Numbered from the stretch's first letter, positions 20,739-31,763 are shown. The stretch is 64,000 nt of DNA from Halomonas sp. YLGW01 (GCF_014840935.1 NZ_CP062005.1:3224001-3288000), one strand, 5' to 3'. Numbers and translations are program-made. The notes: generated by a model not told the origin, from the letters alone.

Positions 20739-21293
20739 TTACTGGGGATTGCGAGGCAGGTTGACGCTGGCGCGCTGCACGAAGAGGGTGACCGGCTCAC
20801 TACGATGGCGCACGCGGCCATCGGCATCCAGCAGCTCTGCGACCAACTGGTGCTCGCCTCGGTCCAGATTGGTGAGCATGAAGGCGTCGGAGTGCAGGGC
20901 CGACTGACTGAGCCGACCATCGAGGAGCAGGCGCACCCGATGATCCTCCCGCAGGGCCGGCTCGATGGCGACCTCGACCTGGACATTGCCGGCATAGCCC
21001 GTCGGCAGGGTCTGCTCGTCGCCGGGAGACGCAATGCGGAAGGTGGAATAGGGCAGGAAGGGTGGCGACGGCGTAGCCGCCTTGGCGGTGTCGCGACCGG
21101 TGAACGTTGAGGAGGCGCGCGGCGCAGGCACCACGGTCAGCGGCGCCAGCTCGACCGCCTCCCCCTGCTGCGGGCGGTCGGAGTAGCTGACGTTGCCCTG
21201 CTCATCGACGTGGCGATACACCGTGGCGGCCTGCACCGACGGCATTAACACGGCCATCAACAGGACTCCCGCCGTCCTTCTAGCTCCTCGCAT
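20739..21293 (-). CDS. Exported DUF4124-domain protein
   Basis: A 184-residue protein with a signal peptide (MRGARRTAGVLLMAVLMPSVQA) followed at once by the DUF4124 motif TVYRHVDEQGNVSYSDRP. A Pro/Ser-rich linker then leads to a beta-rich C-terminal part (NVQVEVAIEPALREDHRVRL, then DRGEHQLVAELLDADG). DUF4124 is a short periplasmic domain common in gammaproteobacteria and often encoded beside glnA/ntrBC; its function is unknown. The start at 21293 has GGGAGAGC about 6 nt upstream and gives the signal peptide directly; the longer frame from 21329 does not. Confidence 0.85.
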   Translation of the reverse strand: MRGARRTAGVLLMAVLMPSVQAATVYRHVDEQGNVSYSDRPQQGEAVELAPLTVVPAPRASSTFTGRDTAKAATPSPPFLPYSTFRIASPGDEQTLPTGYAGNVQVEVAIEPALREDHRVRLLLDGRLSQSALHSDAFMLTNLDRGEHQLVAELLDADGRVRHRSEPVTLFVQRASVNLPRNPQ

Positions 21294-21365
21294 CGCTTGC
21301 TCTCCCTGGCTGCTGGCTATGCCGCCCACCGGCGGTGTCCGCTGCTGACTACCTCGAGTGTAACC

Positions 21366-21394
21366 AAAAAGGGGACCGCGTGAGCGGTCCCCTT
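21366..21394 (-). terminator. Rho-independent terminator of glnA
   Basis: On the minus strand an 11-bp perfect stem (AAGGGGACCGC / GCGGTCCCCTT, TCAC loop) is followed by T residues, 58 bp after the glnA stop. Confidence 0.85.
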
Positions 21395-21451
21395 GAGCCG
21401 ATTGGCCAACGCTTGCCGACAGGGCCGGCAGGCGTCGATCAGCAGCTGTCG

Positions 21452-22858
21452 TTAGCAGCTGTAGTACATGTCGAACTCGATCGGATGCGTGGTCATGCGC
21501 AGACGCTCGACGTCCTCTTCCTTGAGTTCGATGTAGGCATCGATCATGTCATCGGTGAAGACGCCACCCTCGGTCAGGAAGCCGCGATCGGCGTCCAGCG
21601 CCGCCAGCGCCTGGTCCAGGCTCTCGGCGACGGTCGGGATGGCCTTGCCCTCTTCCGGCGGCAGGTCATAGAGGTTCTTGTCCATGGCATCGCCCGGATG
21701 GATCTTGTTCTTGATGCCATCGATACCGGCCATCAGCATCGCCGCGAAGCACAGGTACGGGTTGGCGGTCGGGTCCGGGAAGCGGGCCTCGACACGCTTG
21801 CCCTTCGGGCTGGCGGTGTAGGGGATACGGATGGAGGCGGAGCGGTTGCGAGCCGAATAGGCCAGCATCACCGGCGCCTCGAAGCCCGGCACCAGACGCT
21901 TGTAGGAGTTGGTGGAGGCGTTGGTGAAGGCGTTCAGCGCACGGGCGTGCTTGATGATGCCGCCGATGTAGTAGAGCGCCATTTCGGACAGGCCCGCGTA
22001 CTCGTCGCCGGCGAACTGGTTGACGCCGTCCTTCCAGAAGGACTGGTGGACGTGCATGCCGGAGCCGTTGTCACCGACCAGCGGCTTGGGCATGAAGGTG
22101 GCCGTCTTGCCATAGGCGTGCGCCACGTTGTGGATCACGTACTTCATGGACTGCACTTCGTCGGCCTTCTTGACCAGGGTGTTGAACTTGACCCCGATCT
22201 CGTTCTGGCCGGCGTTGGAGACCTCGTGGTGATGCACCTCGACGCTCTGGCCGATGGCTTCCAGGGTGTTGCACATGGCGCCGCGCATGTCGTGGAAGCT
22301 GTCCACCGGCGGAACCGGGAAGTAGCCGCCCTTGACCCGCGGACGGTGGCCCAGGTTGCCGCCTTCGACGGCACTGTCGGTGGCCCAGGCACCTTCCTCG
22401 GAAGTGATCTTGTACATCGCGCCCTGGATGTCGGACTTCCAGTGCACCTCGTCGAAGATGAAGAACTCAGGCTCCGGGCCGAAGAAGGCGGTGTCGCCAA
22501 GGCCAGTGGACTGCAGGTAGGCCTCGGCGCGCTTGGCGATGGAGCGCGGATCACGCTCGTAGCCCTGCATGGTGGCCGGCTCGATGATGTCGCAGCGCAG
22601 TACCAGGGTAGCGTCTTCGGTGAACGGGTCCAGGTAGGCGCTGCCGTCTTCCGGACGCAGGATCATGTCGGACTCGTTGATGCCCTTCCAGCCAGAGATG
22701 GAGGAACCGTCGAACATCTGACCGTTGTCGAAGAACTCCTCATCCACGGAGCTGGCCGGAATGGTGACATGCTGCTCCTTGCCGATGGTATCGGTGAAGC
22801 GCAGGTCAACCCACTTGATGTCGTGTTCTTCGATCAGTGCGAGGGTCTTATCAGACAT
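21452..22858 (-). CDS. glnA: Glutamine synthetase type I
   Basis: A 468-residue GSI-beta enzyme forming glutamine from glutamate, ammonia and ATP, active as a dodecamer. The start [19 protein letters not shown] and the metal/ATP motifs ([28 protein letters not shown] as [11 protein letters not shown] here, NRSASIRIP) are present. The adenylylation tyrosine is in the [10 protein letters not shown] motif, so activity should be tuned by GlnE. GGAGG lies 5 nt before the start at 22858. A sigma-54 promoter match and two NtrC-like sites upstream explain its nitrogen control. A terminator follows. Confidence 0.98.
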   Translation of the reverse strand: MSDKTLALIEEHDIKWVDLRFTDTIGKEQHVTIPASSVDEEFFDNGQMFDGSSISGWKGINESDMILRPEDGSAYLDPFTEDATLVLRCDIIEPATMQGYERDPRSIAKRAEAYLQSTGLGDTAFFGPEPEFFIFDEVHWKSDIQGAMYKITSEEGAWATDSAVEGGNLGHRPRVKGGYFPVPPVDSFHDMRGAMCNTLEAIGQSVEVHHHEVSNAGQNEIGVKFNTLVKKADEVQSMKYVIHNVAHAYGKTATFMPKPLVGDNGSGMHVHQSFWKDGVNQFAGDEYAGLSEMALYYIGGIIKHARALNAFTNASTNSYKRLVPGFEAPVMLAYSARNRSASIRIPYTASPKGKRVEARFPDPTANPYLCFAAMLMAGIDGIKNKIHPGDAMDKNLYDLPPEEGKAIPTVAESLDQALAALDADRGFLTEGGVFTDDMIDAYIELKEEDVERLRMTTHPIEFDMYYSC

Positions 22859-23052
22859 GGTGTCCTCCAGAGGATGAGCGATGGCTCTTGTGATTGGCGT
22901 GTGTGTCCGGCGAGGTCCTTCGAGCTGCGTTTCGCCTCGGCGGCGAAATGAAACGCCTCGTTTGTACCATGCCAGAGGCGAGAGGCCCATGGCCGCCGAT
23001 ACAGGACATGAATCGCGTCATGTCACTGCGTCATGTCACTTGGGGAGAATAA

Positions 23053-23068
23053 TGCAGGGGACGTGCCA
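23053..23068 (-). promoter_or_regulatory. Sigma-54 promoter of glnA
   Basis: On the minus strand TGGCACGTCCCCTGCA matches the -24/-12 consensus TGGCACG-N4-TTGCA with one mismatch and the correct GG-to-GC spacing. The predicted start near 23042 gives a leader of about 180 nt. Confidence 0.8.
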
Positions 23069-23199
23069 AAATGGCGCACCACGCCACAGAAAAATCAACA
23101 ACCAATTGATAAAAAAGAGTTTTTCAAGTGCATCGCAAAGAGGCAGCGGTTAAAGCCCGGCGATTTCGGCGCCTGGCAGGGATCGTTCACTCCGGCTTG

Positions 23200-23247
23200 T
23201 GCACCAAAATAGAACAGAGCAAACCATTAATGCACCATGATAGATCG
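23200..23247. promoter_or_regulatory. Two NtrC enhancer-like sites for glnA
   Basis: TGCACCAAAATAGAACA (23200-23216) and TGCACCATGATAGATCG (23231-23247) each have a perfect TGCACCA arm and a degenerate second arm. They are spaced 31 bp apart, about three helical turns, and lie 130-180 bp upstream of the sigma-54 promoter, a typical enhancer geometry. Confidence 0.65.
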
Positions 23248-23486
23248 CCGCCGGCACCGCCCCCTGTGTTTAGCCTGCCCACCAGTTTGGATGAGTCCTC
23301 GCCGGGCCCTGCGGGCCGCCATATCAGGAAAAGAGGTTATTGATACCCAGGGAAACCAAAAGCTACACTTTATTACACAACAATGGCCCCGGCATGATCT
23401 GACTGCCTGGAGGTGGCGGCACTCCTCTCTGCACTGCGCCCTCCCCGAGGTCGGCCGCCCTCGTTCACTCAGGAGCGTCGCTGCAG

Positions 23487-24026
23487 ATGAATGCCTACAG
23501 CATCATTGTCGATTCCACGCTCCTGGGCGCCCACCTGCCACGCTGCCTGGCGACCCTCAGCGAGGCAGCGAGACGACACCCGTCGCGGGTCGACATCCTG
23601 GTCATCGGCCCCACCGATGAGGCTCGCCTGACGGCTCTCAGCCGGCGCTTCGGGGGACGCTTCACGGCCTGCGACCAGGACACCATCGGCGCTCGCGGCA
23701 ACGCCGCCGCCCGTACCAACTCGGCCACCATCCTGGTCTTTCTCTCGCCCCACGGGCGACTACGCAGCGACTGGCTCGACCGGGTCAACCAGCTGCTCGA
23801 TCACCAGGCGTGGGACGCAGTGATCTTCCAGCCGCATAGCCCTGCCCTGCTGACGAACCTGCGGCGGCTGTGGCATGTCTCCCGACCACCCGGTACCCTG
23901 TGCGTCGCCCGCCAGTGGTTCGAGCGCATCGGGGGCTTCGACCCCGCCCTCGACAGCACCGCCCACGAAGACCTGGTGGAGCGTCTGCGTGCCTGTCACG
24001 CGCGCATCGTGGAAGTACCGCTATAA
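23487..24026 (+). CDS. Short glycosyltransferase-2-like protein lacking the DxD motif
   Basis: A 179-residue protein with the outline of a GT-A (family 2) fold: MNAYSIIVDSTLLGAHLPRCL opening, GARGNAAARTNSATILVFL leading to where DxD should be, and WFERIGGFDPALDSTAHEDLVERLR resembling the acceptor-side GGFDE..ED motif. At the metal-binding position it reads FLSPHGRL instead of an Asp-rich DDD/DxD, and the protein is shorter than typical GT2 enzymes. It may be inactive, or it may use a different donor mechanism. The neighbours (glnA, typA) give no pathway. Confidence 0.6.
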   Translation: MNAYSIIVDSTLLGAHLPRCLATLSEAARRHPSRVDILVIGPTDEARLTALSRRFGGRFTACDQDTIGARGNAAARTNSATILVFLSPHGRLRSDWLDRVNQLLDHQAWDAVIFQPHSPALLTNLRRLWHVSRPPGTLCVARQWFERIGGFDPALDSTAHEDLVERLRACHARIVEVPL

Positions 24027-24348
24027 TCCCGCGGACACCCTCAAACCAGCAGCAACGACAAGCAACGAGAGAGTATCCCCGGATCCCCCTCGCGCCCTGC
24101 CAGACTCACCGCCAGGCCCCTCACACTGGGGCGACGACAGCATCTGCACAGCATCTGCGTCGTGCGGCCAGCGCCGAACGGGCCCGCCATGCCGGATGTC
24201 ATGTGCATGTCGGGCCGGCAGGCCCGGGCATCCAGGGCTGGAGATCAAGGACTTGGGGCTATCGGCCGCGTGAATTCGCGCATAGCGCTGGTAGCCGCAC
24301 CGGCCCGGATACTATAATGTCGCCCAATTTTCGCAGCAGGATCCCTTC
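24027..24348 (+). promoter_or_regulatory. typA upstream region with consensus -10
   Basis: About 320 bp with no supportable gene. TATAAT at 24313-24318, 30 bp before the typA start, is a perfect sigma-70 -10 hexamer. The -35 (around 24288-24293, CTGGTA) is weak. Confidence 0.55.
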
Positions 24349-26178
<1,830 letters not shown>

Positions 26179-26188
26179 TTCATGCCCT

Positions 26189-26217
26189 CGGCGCTCCTCA
26201 CGGAGCGCCGTCTTCCT
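26189..26217 (+). terminator. First hairpin after typA
   Basis: A 9-bp stem (CGGCGCTCC / GGAGCGCCG) with a TCAC loop is followed by a T-rich TCTTCCTT. Confidence 0.6.
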
Positions 26218-26250
26218 TGACGCTCATGGCGCCCTGTCGCCCGAGCCGAA

Positions 26251-26278
26251 AGCCCACCCTTCGCGGTGGGCTTTTTTA
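26251..26278 (+). terminator. Second, strong Rho-independent terminator after typA
   Basis: AGCCCACC / GGTGGGCT stem, CTTCGC loop, followed by six T. The T run is part of the target duplication of the adjacent insertion sequence. Confidence 0.85.
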
Positions 26279-26279
26279 T

Positions 26280-27312
26280 GGCTATGTCCCCATTATGTGT
26301 TGAAAAGCTACCTTGATAGGTGAAGGCCCTCCGAGGTAGCTCCCATGGACACGCACACCTTTCGGCACTGGTTGAGTCAGCTGCCACGTCTCAATGCCCG
26401 ACAGAAACGCCTGCTCCGACATCGACTTCATCAGCCGCCTCGACAGGATGCCCTCCACGATACCTTTCCGGCGCTACAGGCCTGTCCGCACTGTGCGGCG
26501 TCTGCCGCGCAGCTGGCCCCATGGGGCTGGAGTCGTGGCCTGCGCCGCTATCGGTGCCGGGCATGTCGTCGTACCTGCAACACGCTGACGGCTACCCCAC
26601 TGGCTCGTCTCCGCCGGGTGGAATGCTGGCAGGATTACGCCCAGGCCTTGATCGAGGGACTCACAGTACGCGCGGCGGCGCAGCGTTGTGGTATCAGCAA
26701 GAATACCGCCTTCCGGTGGCGACACCGGTTTCTGACACGAATCGCCCAACACAGCGACACCCGCGAAACCGGCATCGTGGAAGCCGATGAGACCTTCTTT
26801 CTGGAATCCTTCAAGGGCCAACGCCACTTGCCACGACCACCGCGCAAGCGCGGTGGCGTTGGCGCAACACGCGGTACGGGGCCCGACCAGATTCCGGTGA
26901 TGGTGGTGCGTGACCGGGAAGGGCACACGGCCGATTTCCTCCTGAGCAAGCTCGATGCCCGCCACGTCCATGAGGCGCTCGCGCCGCTGGTTGATCAGGA
27001 GTCTGTCCTTTGTACGGACGGGGCCAGTGTGTACTCAGCTTTCGCCAGCCGGTGTGGCATCACTCACCAGATAGTACATGCCAAGCCCGGGCAGCGTGTC
27101 CGTGCAGGCGCCTTTCACATCCAGAACGTCAATGCTTACCACAGCCGCTTGAAAGGCTGGATGCACCGTTTCCATGGCGTCGCCACCCGATATCTCGTCC
27201 ACTATCTCGGATGGCGGCGCATGCTGGAGCGGTATTCAGCGACGATACGGCCCGTTCACTGCCTTCAAGAAGCCGTGGGTCGTCCCGTGCAACACGCAAC
27301 GGGGACATAGCC
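26280..27312 (+). mobile_element. Complete IS1595-type insertion sequence, 1033 bp
   Basis: The ends are 23-bp imperfect inverted repeats (26280-26302 and 27290-27312; 20 of 23 identical, starting GGCTATGTCCCC). Both flanks carry the same 8-bp direct repeat TTTTTTAT (26272-26279 and 27313-27320), the target duplication length expected for IS1595. The single transposase gene is intact and its stop codon lies inside the right repeat, so the element looks complete and recently inserted. Confidence 0.92.
26345..27310 (+). CDS. IS1595-family transposase
   Basis: A 321-residue DDE-type transposase. An N-terminal zinc ribbon has cysteines at 47, 50, 71 and 74 (CPHC, CRAC), followed by a helix-turn-helix ([21 protein letters not shown]) and an ISXO2-like catalytic domain ([13 protein letters not shown], then [12 protein letters not shown], then [18 protein letters not shown]). 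No frameshift or internal stop is present. The start at 26345 lies 43 bp inside the left inverted repeat. The reading frame ends two bases before the element's right end. Confidence 0.93.
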   Translation: MDTHTFRHWLSQLPRLNARQKRLLRHRLHQPPRQDALHDTFPALQACPHCAASAAQLAPWGWSRGLRRYRCRACRRTCNTLTATPLARLRRVECWQDYAQALIEGLTVRAAAQRCGISKNTAFRWRHRFLTRIAQHSDTRETGIVEADETFFLESFKGQRHLPRPPRKRGGVGATRGTGPDQIPVMVVRDREGHTADFLLSKLDARHVHEALAPLVDQESVLCTDGASVYSAFASRCGITHQIVHAKPGQRVRAGAFHIQNVNAYHSRLKGWMHRFHGVATRYLVHYLGWRRMLERYSATIRPVHCLQEAVGRPVQHATGT

Positions 27313-27415
27313 TTTTTTATGTCCCGTGGAAACCGCTAATCTACGGACGTCGCAAAAGTGGCTAACCTCAAAGCAAGATCCAGCTCTGGATATCACTGCC
27401 TCAAGGAGACACGAG

Positions 27416-27733
27416 ATGCACAAGCACGTGGAATGGGATGACCCGGGTAAGTACAGCGTGAAGACCTTCTTCGCAAGCGACCCCGACGACTATCCCGCCG
27501 CCTACCCCGGGCGCATCATCTGCGGTCACTACCGCGGCATCACGGTGCGGGTGCGGGTCGAGGCCTATGTCGGCGACGACACCAGCATCGGCGAGGTGGT
27601 GGCGCTGATCGACCCCCAGACCGGCGAACGCCTGCCGGTGCATGACAAGCTCGCCCTGGGCGACATGGTGCGCCTGCCCGATGCCATGCGGGCCATCGAG
27701 TCCCACCTGCCCGACGATGAGGATGCCGACTGA
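27416..27733 (+). CDS. Conserved-looking small cytosolic protein, unknown function
   Basis: A 105-residue acidic protein (starts MHKHVEWDDPGKYSVKTFF) with no signal or membrane segment. The central part (RIICGHYRGITVRVRVEAYVG) looks like a small beta-barrel or sheet. The start at 27416 is supported by AAGGAGACACGAG just upstream; the longer frame from 27326 would begin at the insertion-sequence flank. It lies 53 bp upstream of a dienelactone-hydrolase-like gene and may be cotranscribed with it. No family is recognised. Confidence 0.65.
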   Translation: MHKHVEWDDPGKYSVKTFFASDPDDYPAAYPGRIICGHYRGITVRVRVEAYVGDDTSIGEVVALIDPQTGERLPVHDKLALGDMVRLPDAMRAIESHLPDDEDAD

Positions 27734-27786
27734 CCGCATGGGCCCACGCCCGCGTCTCGCGGACCACTCACTCCTGGAGGTTCTCC

Positions 27787-28524
27787 ATGCAAGCACCCGC
27801 GCTGTACTCCCTGCTGTTGACCCTGGCCGCCGCCCCGGCGCTGGCCGGTCAGGCCGTCGACTACGAGATCGATGGCGAGCCCTATCAGGGCTATCACGCC
27901 GTCGCCCAGGGCAACCCCAAGGGCAGCGTGCTGATCATTCACGACTGGGATGGGCTGACCGACTACGAGATTCGCCGCGCCGACATGCTGGCCGCGCAGG
28001 GCTACGACGCCTTCGCCGCCGATCTGTACGGTACCGGCAACCGCCCGGTGGAGACCGACGCCAAGAAGGCCGAGACCGCCAAGCTCTACGCGGATCGCCA
28101 GGCGATGCGCGAGCGCACCCTGGCGGCACTCGCCCAGGCGCAGCGACTGGGCGCCAGCGATACCGTCGTGATGGGCTACTGCTTCGGCGGCGCCGTGGTG
28201 CTGGAGCTCGCGCGCGCCGGCACCGCCGAGCACATCAAGGGCTACGCCACCTTCCATGGCGGCCTCGCCACGCCCGAGGGGCAGGCCTACCCCGCCGACA
28301 TGCCGCCATTGCTCGTCGCCCACGGCGGTGCCGATGCCGCAATCGGCATGGACCAGGTCGCCGCCCTGTCCCAGGAGCTGGAGGCGGCCGGCGCCCCCTA
28401 CGAGATCCAGGTCTACTCGGGTGCCCCCCACGCCTTCACGGTGCTCGGCAGCGAACGCTACGATGCCCGCGCCGACCGACAGTCCTGGGATGCCTTCACC
28501 GACCTGCTCGAGGAGGTGTTCTAA
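27787..28524 (+). CDS. Exported dienelactone hydrolase family protein
   Basis: A 245-residue alpha/beta hydrolase with a signal peptide (MQAPALYSLLLTLAAAPALA). The triad of the dienelactone hydrolase family is readable: nucleophile Cys in VMGYCFGGAVV, Asp in VAHGGADAAI and His in SGAPHAFTV. The conserved N-terminal part is VLIIHDWDGLTDYEIRRADMLA with FAADLYGTG. Family members open lactone rings or cleave esters; periplasmic copies are uncharacterised. The substrate is unknown. It starts 53 bp after the preceding small gene, with GGAGG upstream. Confidence 0.88.
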   Translation: MQAPALYSLLLTLAAAPALAGQAVDYEIDGEPYQGYHAVAQGNPKGSVLIIHDWDGLTDYEIRRADMLAAQGYDAFAADLYGTGNRPVETDAKKAETAKLYADRQAMRERTLAALAQAQRLGASDTVVMGYCFGGAVVLELARAGTAEHIKGYATFHGGLATPEGQAYPADMPPLLVAHGGADAAIGMDQVAALSQELEAAGAPYEIQVYSGAPHAFTVLGSERYDARADRQSWDAFTDLLEEVF

Positions 28525-28669
28525 CGTCCCTTCTCACGGCGCTCACCATGTCCCTTTGACAGAAAAAATCATTACCTATCAGCAAATAAGCACTCACTCC
28601 TTTCTGTAGTATCGTCGGTTTGCAGCATCAAGCACCGCTGCATAACCACAACACAGAAAGGAGTCTTAC
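28525..28669 (+). promoter_or_regulatory. Promoter region of the DAACS transporter
   Basis: AT-rich intergenic DNA with a perfect -35 TTGACA at 28556-28561. A plausible -10 is TATCAG at 28577-28582 (15-bp spacing, short). GAAAGGAG lies 6 nt before the GTG start. Confidence 0.45.
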
Positions 28670-29926
28670 GTGTCGCATCAAGCCACCGCCACCGGCAGCA
28701 ATGCCTGGCAACGCATCCCCCTCTGGCAGAAGATCCTCGCCGGCCTGGCGCTCGGCGTACTGGCCGGCGCCCTGATGGGCGAGCAGGCCAGCGTCTTCAA
28801 GCCGCTCGGCGATATCTTCATCAACGCCATCAAGATGCTGATCGTGCCGCTGGTGTTCTCCACCCTGGTGGTGGGCATTACCGCCATGCGCGACCCCCAG
28901 AAGATGGGCCGCATCGGCGCCCGCACCATCGCCCTCTACTTGCTGACTACGGCCTTCGCCATCGCCATCGGCCTGCTGGCCTCACTGATCTTTCAGCCCG
29001 GCGTCGGCTTGGAGATGAGCTTCGAGTCCGGGGTCGAGGCCAAGGAAGCGCCGAGCCTGGTCGAGATCCTGGTGGGACTCGTGCCCCAGAACCCCATCGA
29101 CGCCCTGGCCAGCGGCAACATCCTGCAGATCATCGTCTTCGCCATCGGCCTCGGCATCTCGCTGACCCTGATCGGCGAGAAGGGCGAGCCCGCGGTACGC
29201 GTCTTCGAGAGCTTCGCCGAGGCGATGGTCAAGCTGACCAACATCGTCATGGCCTTTGCGCCCTTCGGCGTCTTCGGTCTGATCGCCCATGTGGCCGGCA
29301 ACTACGGCCTGGACGTGCTGCTGCCGCTGGCCAAGGTGATCGGCGTGGCCTACCTGGCGAGCGTGGTGCATGTGCTGGTGGTCTACTCGGGCCTGCTGGC
29401 CCTGCTCGGCCGCCTCAACCCGCTGCGCTACCTGCAGGGCATCCTCGACGCCCTGGTGGTGGCCTTCTCCTCGGCCTCGTCCTCCGGCACCCTGCCGGTC
29501 TCGCTGCGCTGCGCCCAGAAGAACCTCGGCGTCTCCGAGGGCGTGGCCGGCTTCGTGCTGCCGGTGGGCGCCACCATCAACATGGACGGCACCGCCATCT
29601 ACCAGGGCGTGGTCGCGGTGTTCATCGCCCAGCTGCTGGGCGTCGACCTGAGCATGGCCGACTACGGCATGATCATCGTCACCGGCACCCTGGCGTCCAT
29701 CGGTACCGCCGGCGTGCCCGGCGCGGGCCTGGTGATGCTGTCCATCGTCATGGCCCAGATCGGCCTGCCGCTGGAGGCCATCGCCGTGATCGCCGGCATC
29801 GACCGCATCCTCGACATGGCCCGCACCAGCGTCAATGTGGCCGGCGACCTGATGGTCACCACCCTGGTCGGCAAGAGCGAAGGCGAGCTCGACGAAGCCG
29901 TCTACAACGCCCCCGGCAAGAGCTGA
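28670..29926 (+). CDS. Dicarboxylate/amino acid:cation symporter (GltP/DctA family)
   Basis: A 418-residue inner-membrane transporter that couples uptake of glutamate, aspartate or C4-dicarboxylates to Na+ or H+. The family hallmarks are the serine-rich reentrant loop SSASSSGTLPVSLRC, the NMDGTAIYQG motif and the second hairpin VPGAGLVMLSIV, followed by ICATIVE-like IAGIDRILDMARTSVNVAGD. The start is GTG (MSHQATATGSNAW) with GAAAGGAG upstream. The exact substrate cannot be assigned. The gene stands alone. Confidence 0.92.
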   Translation: MSHQATATGSNAWQRIPLWQKILAGLALGVLAGALMGEQASVFKPLGDIFINAIKMLIVPLVFSTLVVGITAMRDPQKMGRIGARTIALYLLTTAFAIAIGLLASLIFQPGVGLEMSFESGVEAKEAPSLVEILVGLVPQNPIDALASGNILQIIVFAIGLGISLTLIGEKGEPAVRVFESFAEAMVKLTNIVMAFAPFGVFGLIAHVAGNYGLDVLLPLAKVIGVAYLASVVHVLVVYSGLLALLGRLNPLRYLQGILDALVVAFSSASSSGTLPVSLRCAQKNLGVSEGVAGFVLPVGATINMDGTAIYQGVVAVFIAQLLGVDLSMADYGMIIVTGTLASIGTAGVPGAGLVMLSIVMAQIGLPLEAIAVIAGIDRILDMARTSVNVAGDLMVTTLVGKSEGELDEAVYNAPGKS

Positions 29927-30018
29927 TCGACGGCACCGGGCGGGGCTCAGGTCTCGCCCGGGGCCCCTCCCCGCCCGTGCTAGGCTGAGCGGGTCGCCAT
30001 GTCCCTCGGGAGGTCACC

Positions 30019-31071
30019 ATGCTCAGCGCCTTCTCCGGTTCCCGCCGCGAGATCGGCGAGGCCCACGGCCACACCCACGCCGCCCTGATCACTGCGAGCC
30101 TCGAGGTCTACGACCGGCTGTTCTACGACTTCGTCGGCCTTCGCTGGGCCGAGGCCCGCCGGGTCGCCGAGCGCTTCCTGCCGATGATCGAGCGCGGCTT
30201 CCCGGCGGTGCTCGACGAGATGGCCGGCATCGCCCGGGGAGCCGGGCTCGACCTCGAGGATATCCTGACCCTCAACTGTCGCAGCGAGATCTCGCTGACT
30301 CAGGCCAGCGGCGGCTGCACGGCGTTTTCCGTGAACCGCGACGGCACCCAGTGGCTGGCCCAGAACTGGGACTGGCGCCACGACCAGCTGCACAACGTGG
30401 TGGCGATGGAACTGCACCCCGAGGGCGTCCCCAGGCTGGTAAGCGTCGGCGAGGCCGGCATGGTGGCCAAGATCGGCCTGAACGCTCATGGAGTGGGCGT
30501 GTGCCTCAACGCCATTCGCTCGCGAACCCTGGGCGAGGGGCTGCCGATCCACGTGGCGCTGCGCAAGATTCTCGAGGCCGAGTCGTTCGATGCGGCGATC
30601 CGGGTGGTCACCCATGACCGGGTCTGCTCGCCGGCCCACTTCCTGATCGCCTCAGGCGACGGCCGCGCCGCCGGCTTCGAGGTGCACCCCGGCCTGCCCG
30701 GCGTGCTGGAGCCCCGCGGCGGTGCCGTCACCCACACCAATCACCTCTATGCCGAGGCCGCCACCTGCCAGGTGGAGGACTTCCCCCGCCCGGACTCCGG
30801 CACCCGGCTCACGCGCATCGACCGGCTGCTGCGCGAGCGCCTGCCGCCGGGGGCCGCGATCGACGCCGACACCCTGTTCGCGATGCTCGCCGACCACGAC
30901 AACGCCCCGCTGTCGATCTGCCGGCACCTCAATCCCGACCAGCCGGCCGAGGAACGCATGGAGACGCTGTTTTCGGTGGTAATGAACCTGGGCGAGCGAC
31001 GCCTCACCCTGCGCCACGGCAAGCCCTGTGAGCGCGAGGATACCCTCGAGGTGCGACTCGACGGTGCCTGA
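30019..31071 (+). CDS. C45-type autoproteolytic acyltransferase/hydrolase-like protein
   Basis: A 350-residue Ntn-hydrolase resembling fungal acyl-CoA:6-aminopenicillanate acyltransferase and its bacterial relatives. The autocleavage junction is Gly99-Cys100 in SGGCTAFSV; after self-processing the new N-terminal Cys would be the nucleophile. AQNWDWRHDQ and NAHGVGVCLNA are typical following motifs, and THTNH appears later. Bacterial members hydrolyse or transfer acyl groups on small amides; the substrate is unknown. It has no operon partner in the window. GGGAGGTCACC precedes the start at 30019. Confidence 0.82.
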   Translation: MLSAFSGSRREIGEAHGHTHAALITASLEVYDRLFYDFVGLRWAEARRVAERFLPMIERGFPAVLDEMAGIARGAGLDLEDILTLNCRSEISLTQASGGCTAFSVNRDGTQWLAQNWDWRHDQLHNVVAMELHPEGVPRLVSVGEAGMVAKIGLNAHGVGVCLNAIRSRTLGEGLPIHVALRKILEAESFDAAIRVVTHDRVCSPAHFLIASGDGRAAGFEVHPGLPGVLEPRGGAVTHTNHLYAEAATCQVEDFPRPDSGTRLTRIDRLLRERLPPGAAIDADTLFAMLADHDNAPLSICRHLNPDQPAEERMETLFSVVMNLGERRLTLRHGKPCEREDTLEVRLDGA

Positions 31072-31172
31072 GCCCGGATGATGGAAGGAGCCGGGCGGAA
31101 GGGGCCGGGGAAAGAATCCCAGCGACAGAGCCCGGCCGCCCTTCTCCCGGCATTTCTTCAGGCGTCGGGGGC

Positions 31173-31763
31173 TCAGCCCGCCAGCGCCTCCTCCACCAGC
31201 CGTCTCGCCTCGTCGCTCATCGGCAGCCCCAGAGCCAGTTCGTGGGCCCCGGGCGACATCTTCTTCCACGTCTTCTGCACGATGCGGATCAGGTGATCGT
31301 GATCGACCTGCCGGGAGAAGTCGGTGAAGTAGTTCTCCAGGAACACCAGGCAGGCGCAGTCCTCCACCGCCTGGGTGCCCGCGTCGCGCCCGAGCCCCTG
31401 CTTGCGGATCATCGCCGCCACCCGCTCGGCGTCTTCCGCCGCGTAACCGGCCTCGCGCATCAGGCCCGCCGTCGTCTCGCCGGCGCGCTTGCCCTGATCG
31501 CGGCGCCAGGTGAGGTAACCCACCCGGCCCTCCGGGTAGTCGCCGCGCGGCACCTGCCAGCGCTGCAGGTGCTGGCCCCGCACCGCCAGCCGCACCAGTT
31601 CATCCGGCGCCTCCTCGAGCGCGTCCAGCCAGGCGCTCATGCGACCGGCATGCCACAGCTCCAGCGGCAGGTGCTCACCCGCTGCCTCCACCCGGCGCGG
31701 GTCCTCGGCATGCAGGGCATCCAGCGCGGCCAGCGCTCGTGCATAGGGTGACGAATCCGTCAT
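31173..31763 (-). CDS. DUF4202 family protein
   Basis: A 196-residue cytosolic protein matching DUF4202 by its overall pattern: RALAALDALHAEDP opening, LELWHAGRMSAWL, LRLAVRGQHLQRWQVPRGDYPEGR (LVRLAVRG here) and YLTWRRDQGK, then a helical C-terminus with ENYFTDFSRQVDHD. In other bacteria DUF4202 genes often lie near sulfur or glutamate metabolism, but here it is single. Conserved histidines (EHLPLE, RGQHLQRW, DHDHL) suggest a metal site; no activity is known to me. Confidence 0.82.
   Translation of the reverse strand: MTDSSPYARALAALDALHAEDPRRVEAAGEHLPLELWHAGRMSAWLDALEEAPDELVRLAVRGQHLQRWQVPRGDYPEGRVGYLTWRRDQGKRAGETTAGLMREAGYAAEDAERVAAMIRKQGLGRDAGTQAVEDCACLVFLENYFTDFSRQVDHDHLIRIVQKTWKKMSPGAHELALGLPMSDEARRLVEEALAG

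Larger units (their letters stand above)
22859..23486. other. Long glnA control region
   Basis: About 630 bp without a supportable gene. It contains the sigma-54 promoter (23053-23068) and two NtrC-like sites (23200-23247), and is AT-rich around 23080-23130 and 23210-23240. The distal end presumably also holds the promoter of the GT2-like gene on the other strand. Confidence 0.6.

Noticed and set aside
29930-29990. GC-rich inverted segments after the DAACS transporter gene
   Set aside because: Several alternative weak pairings and no T tract; not strong enough to call a terminator.
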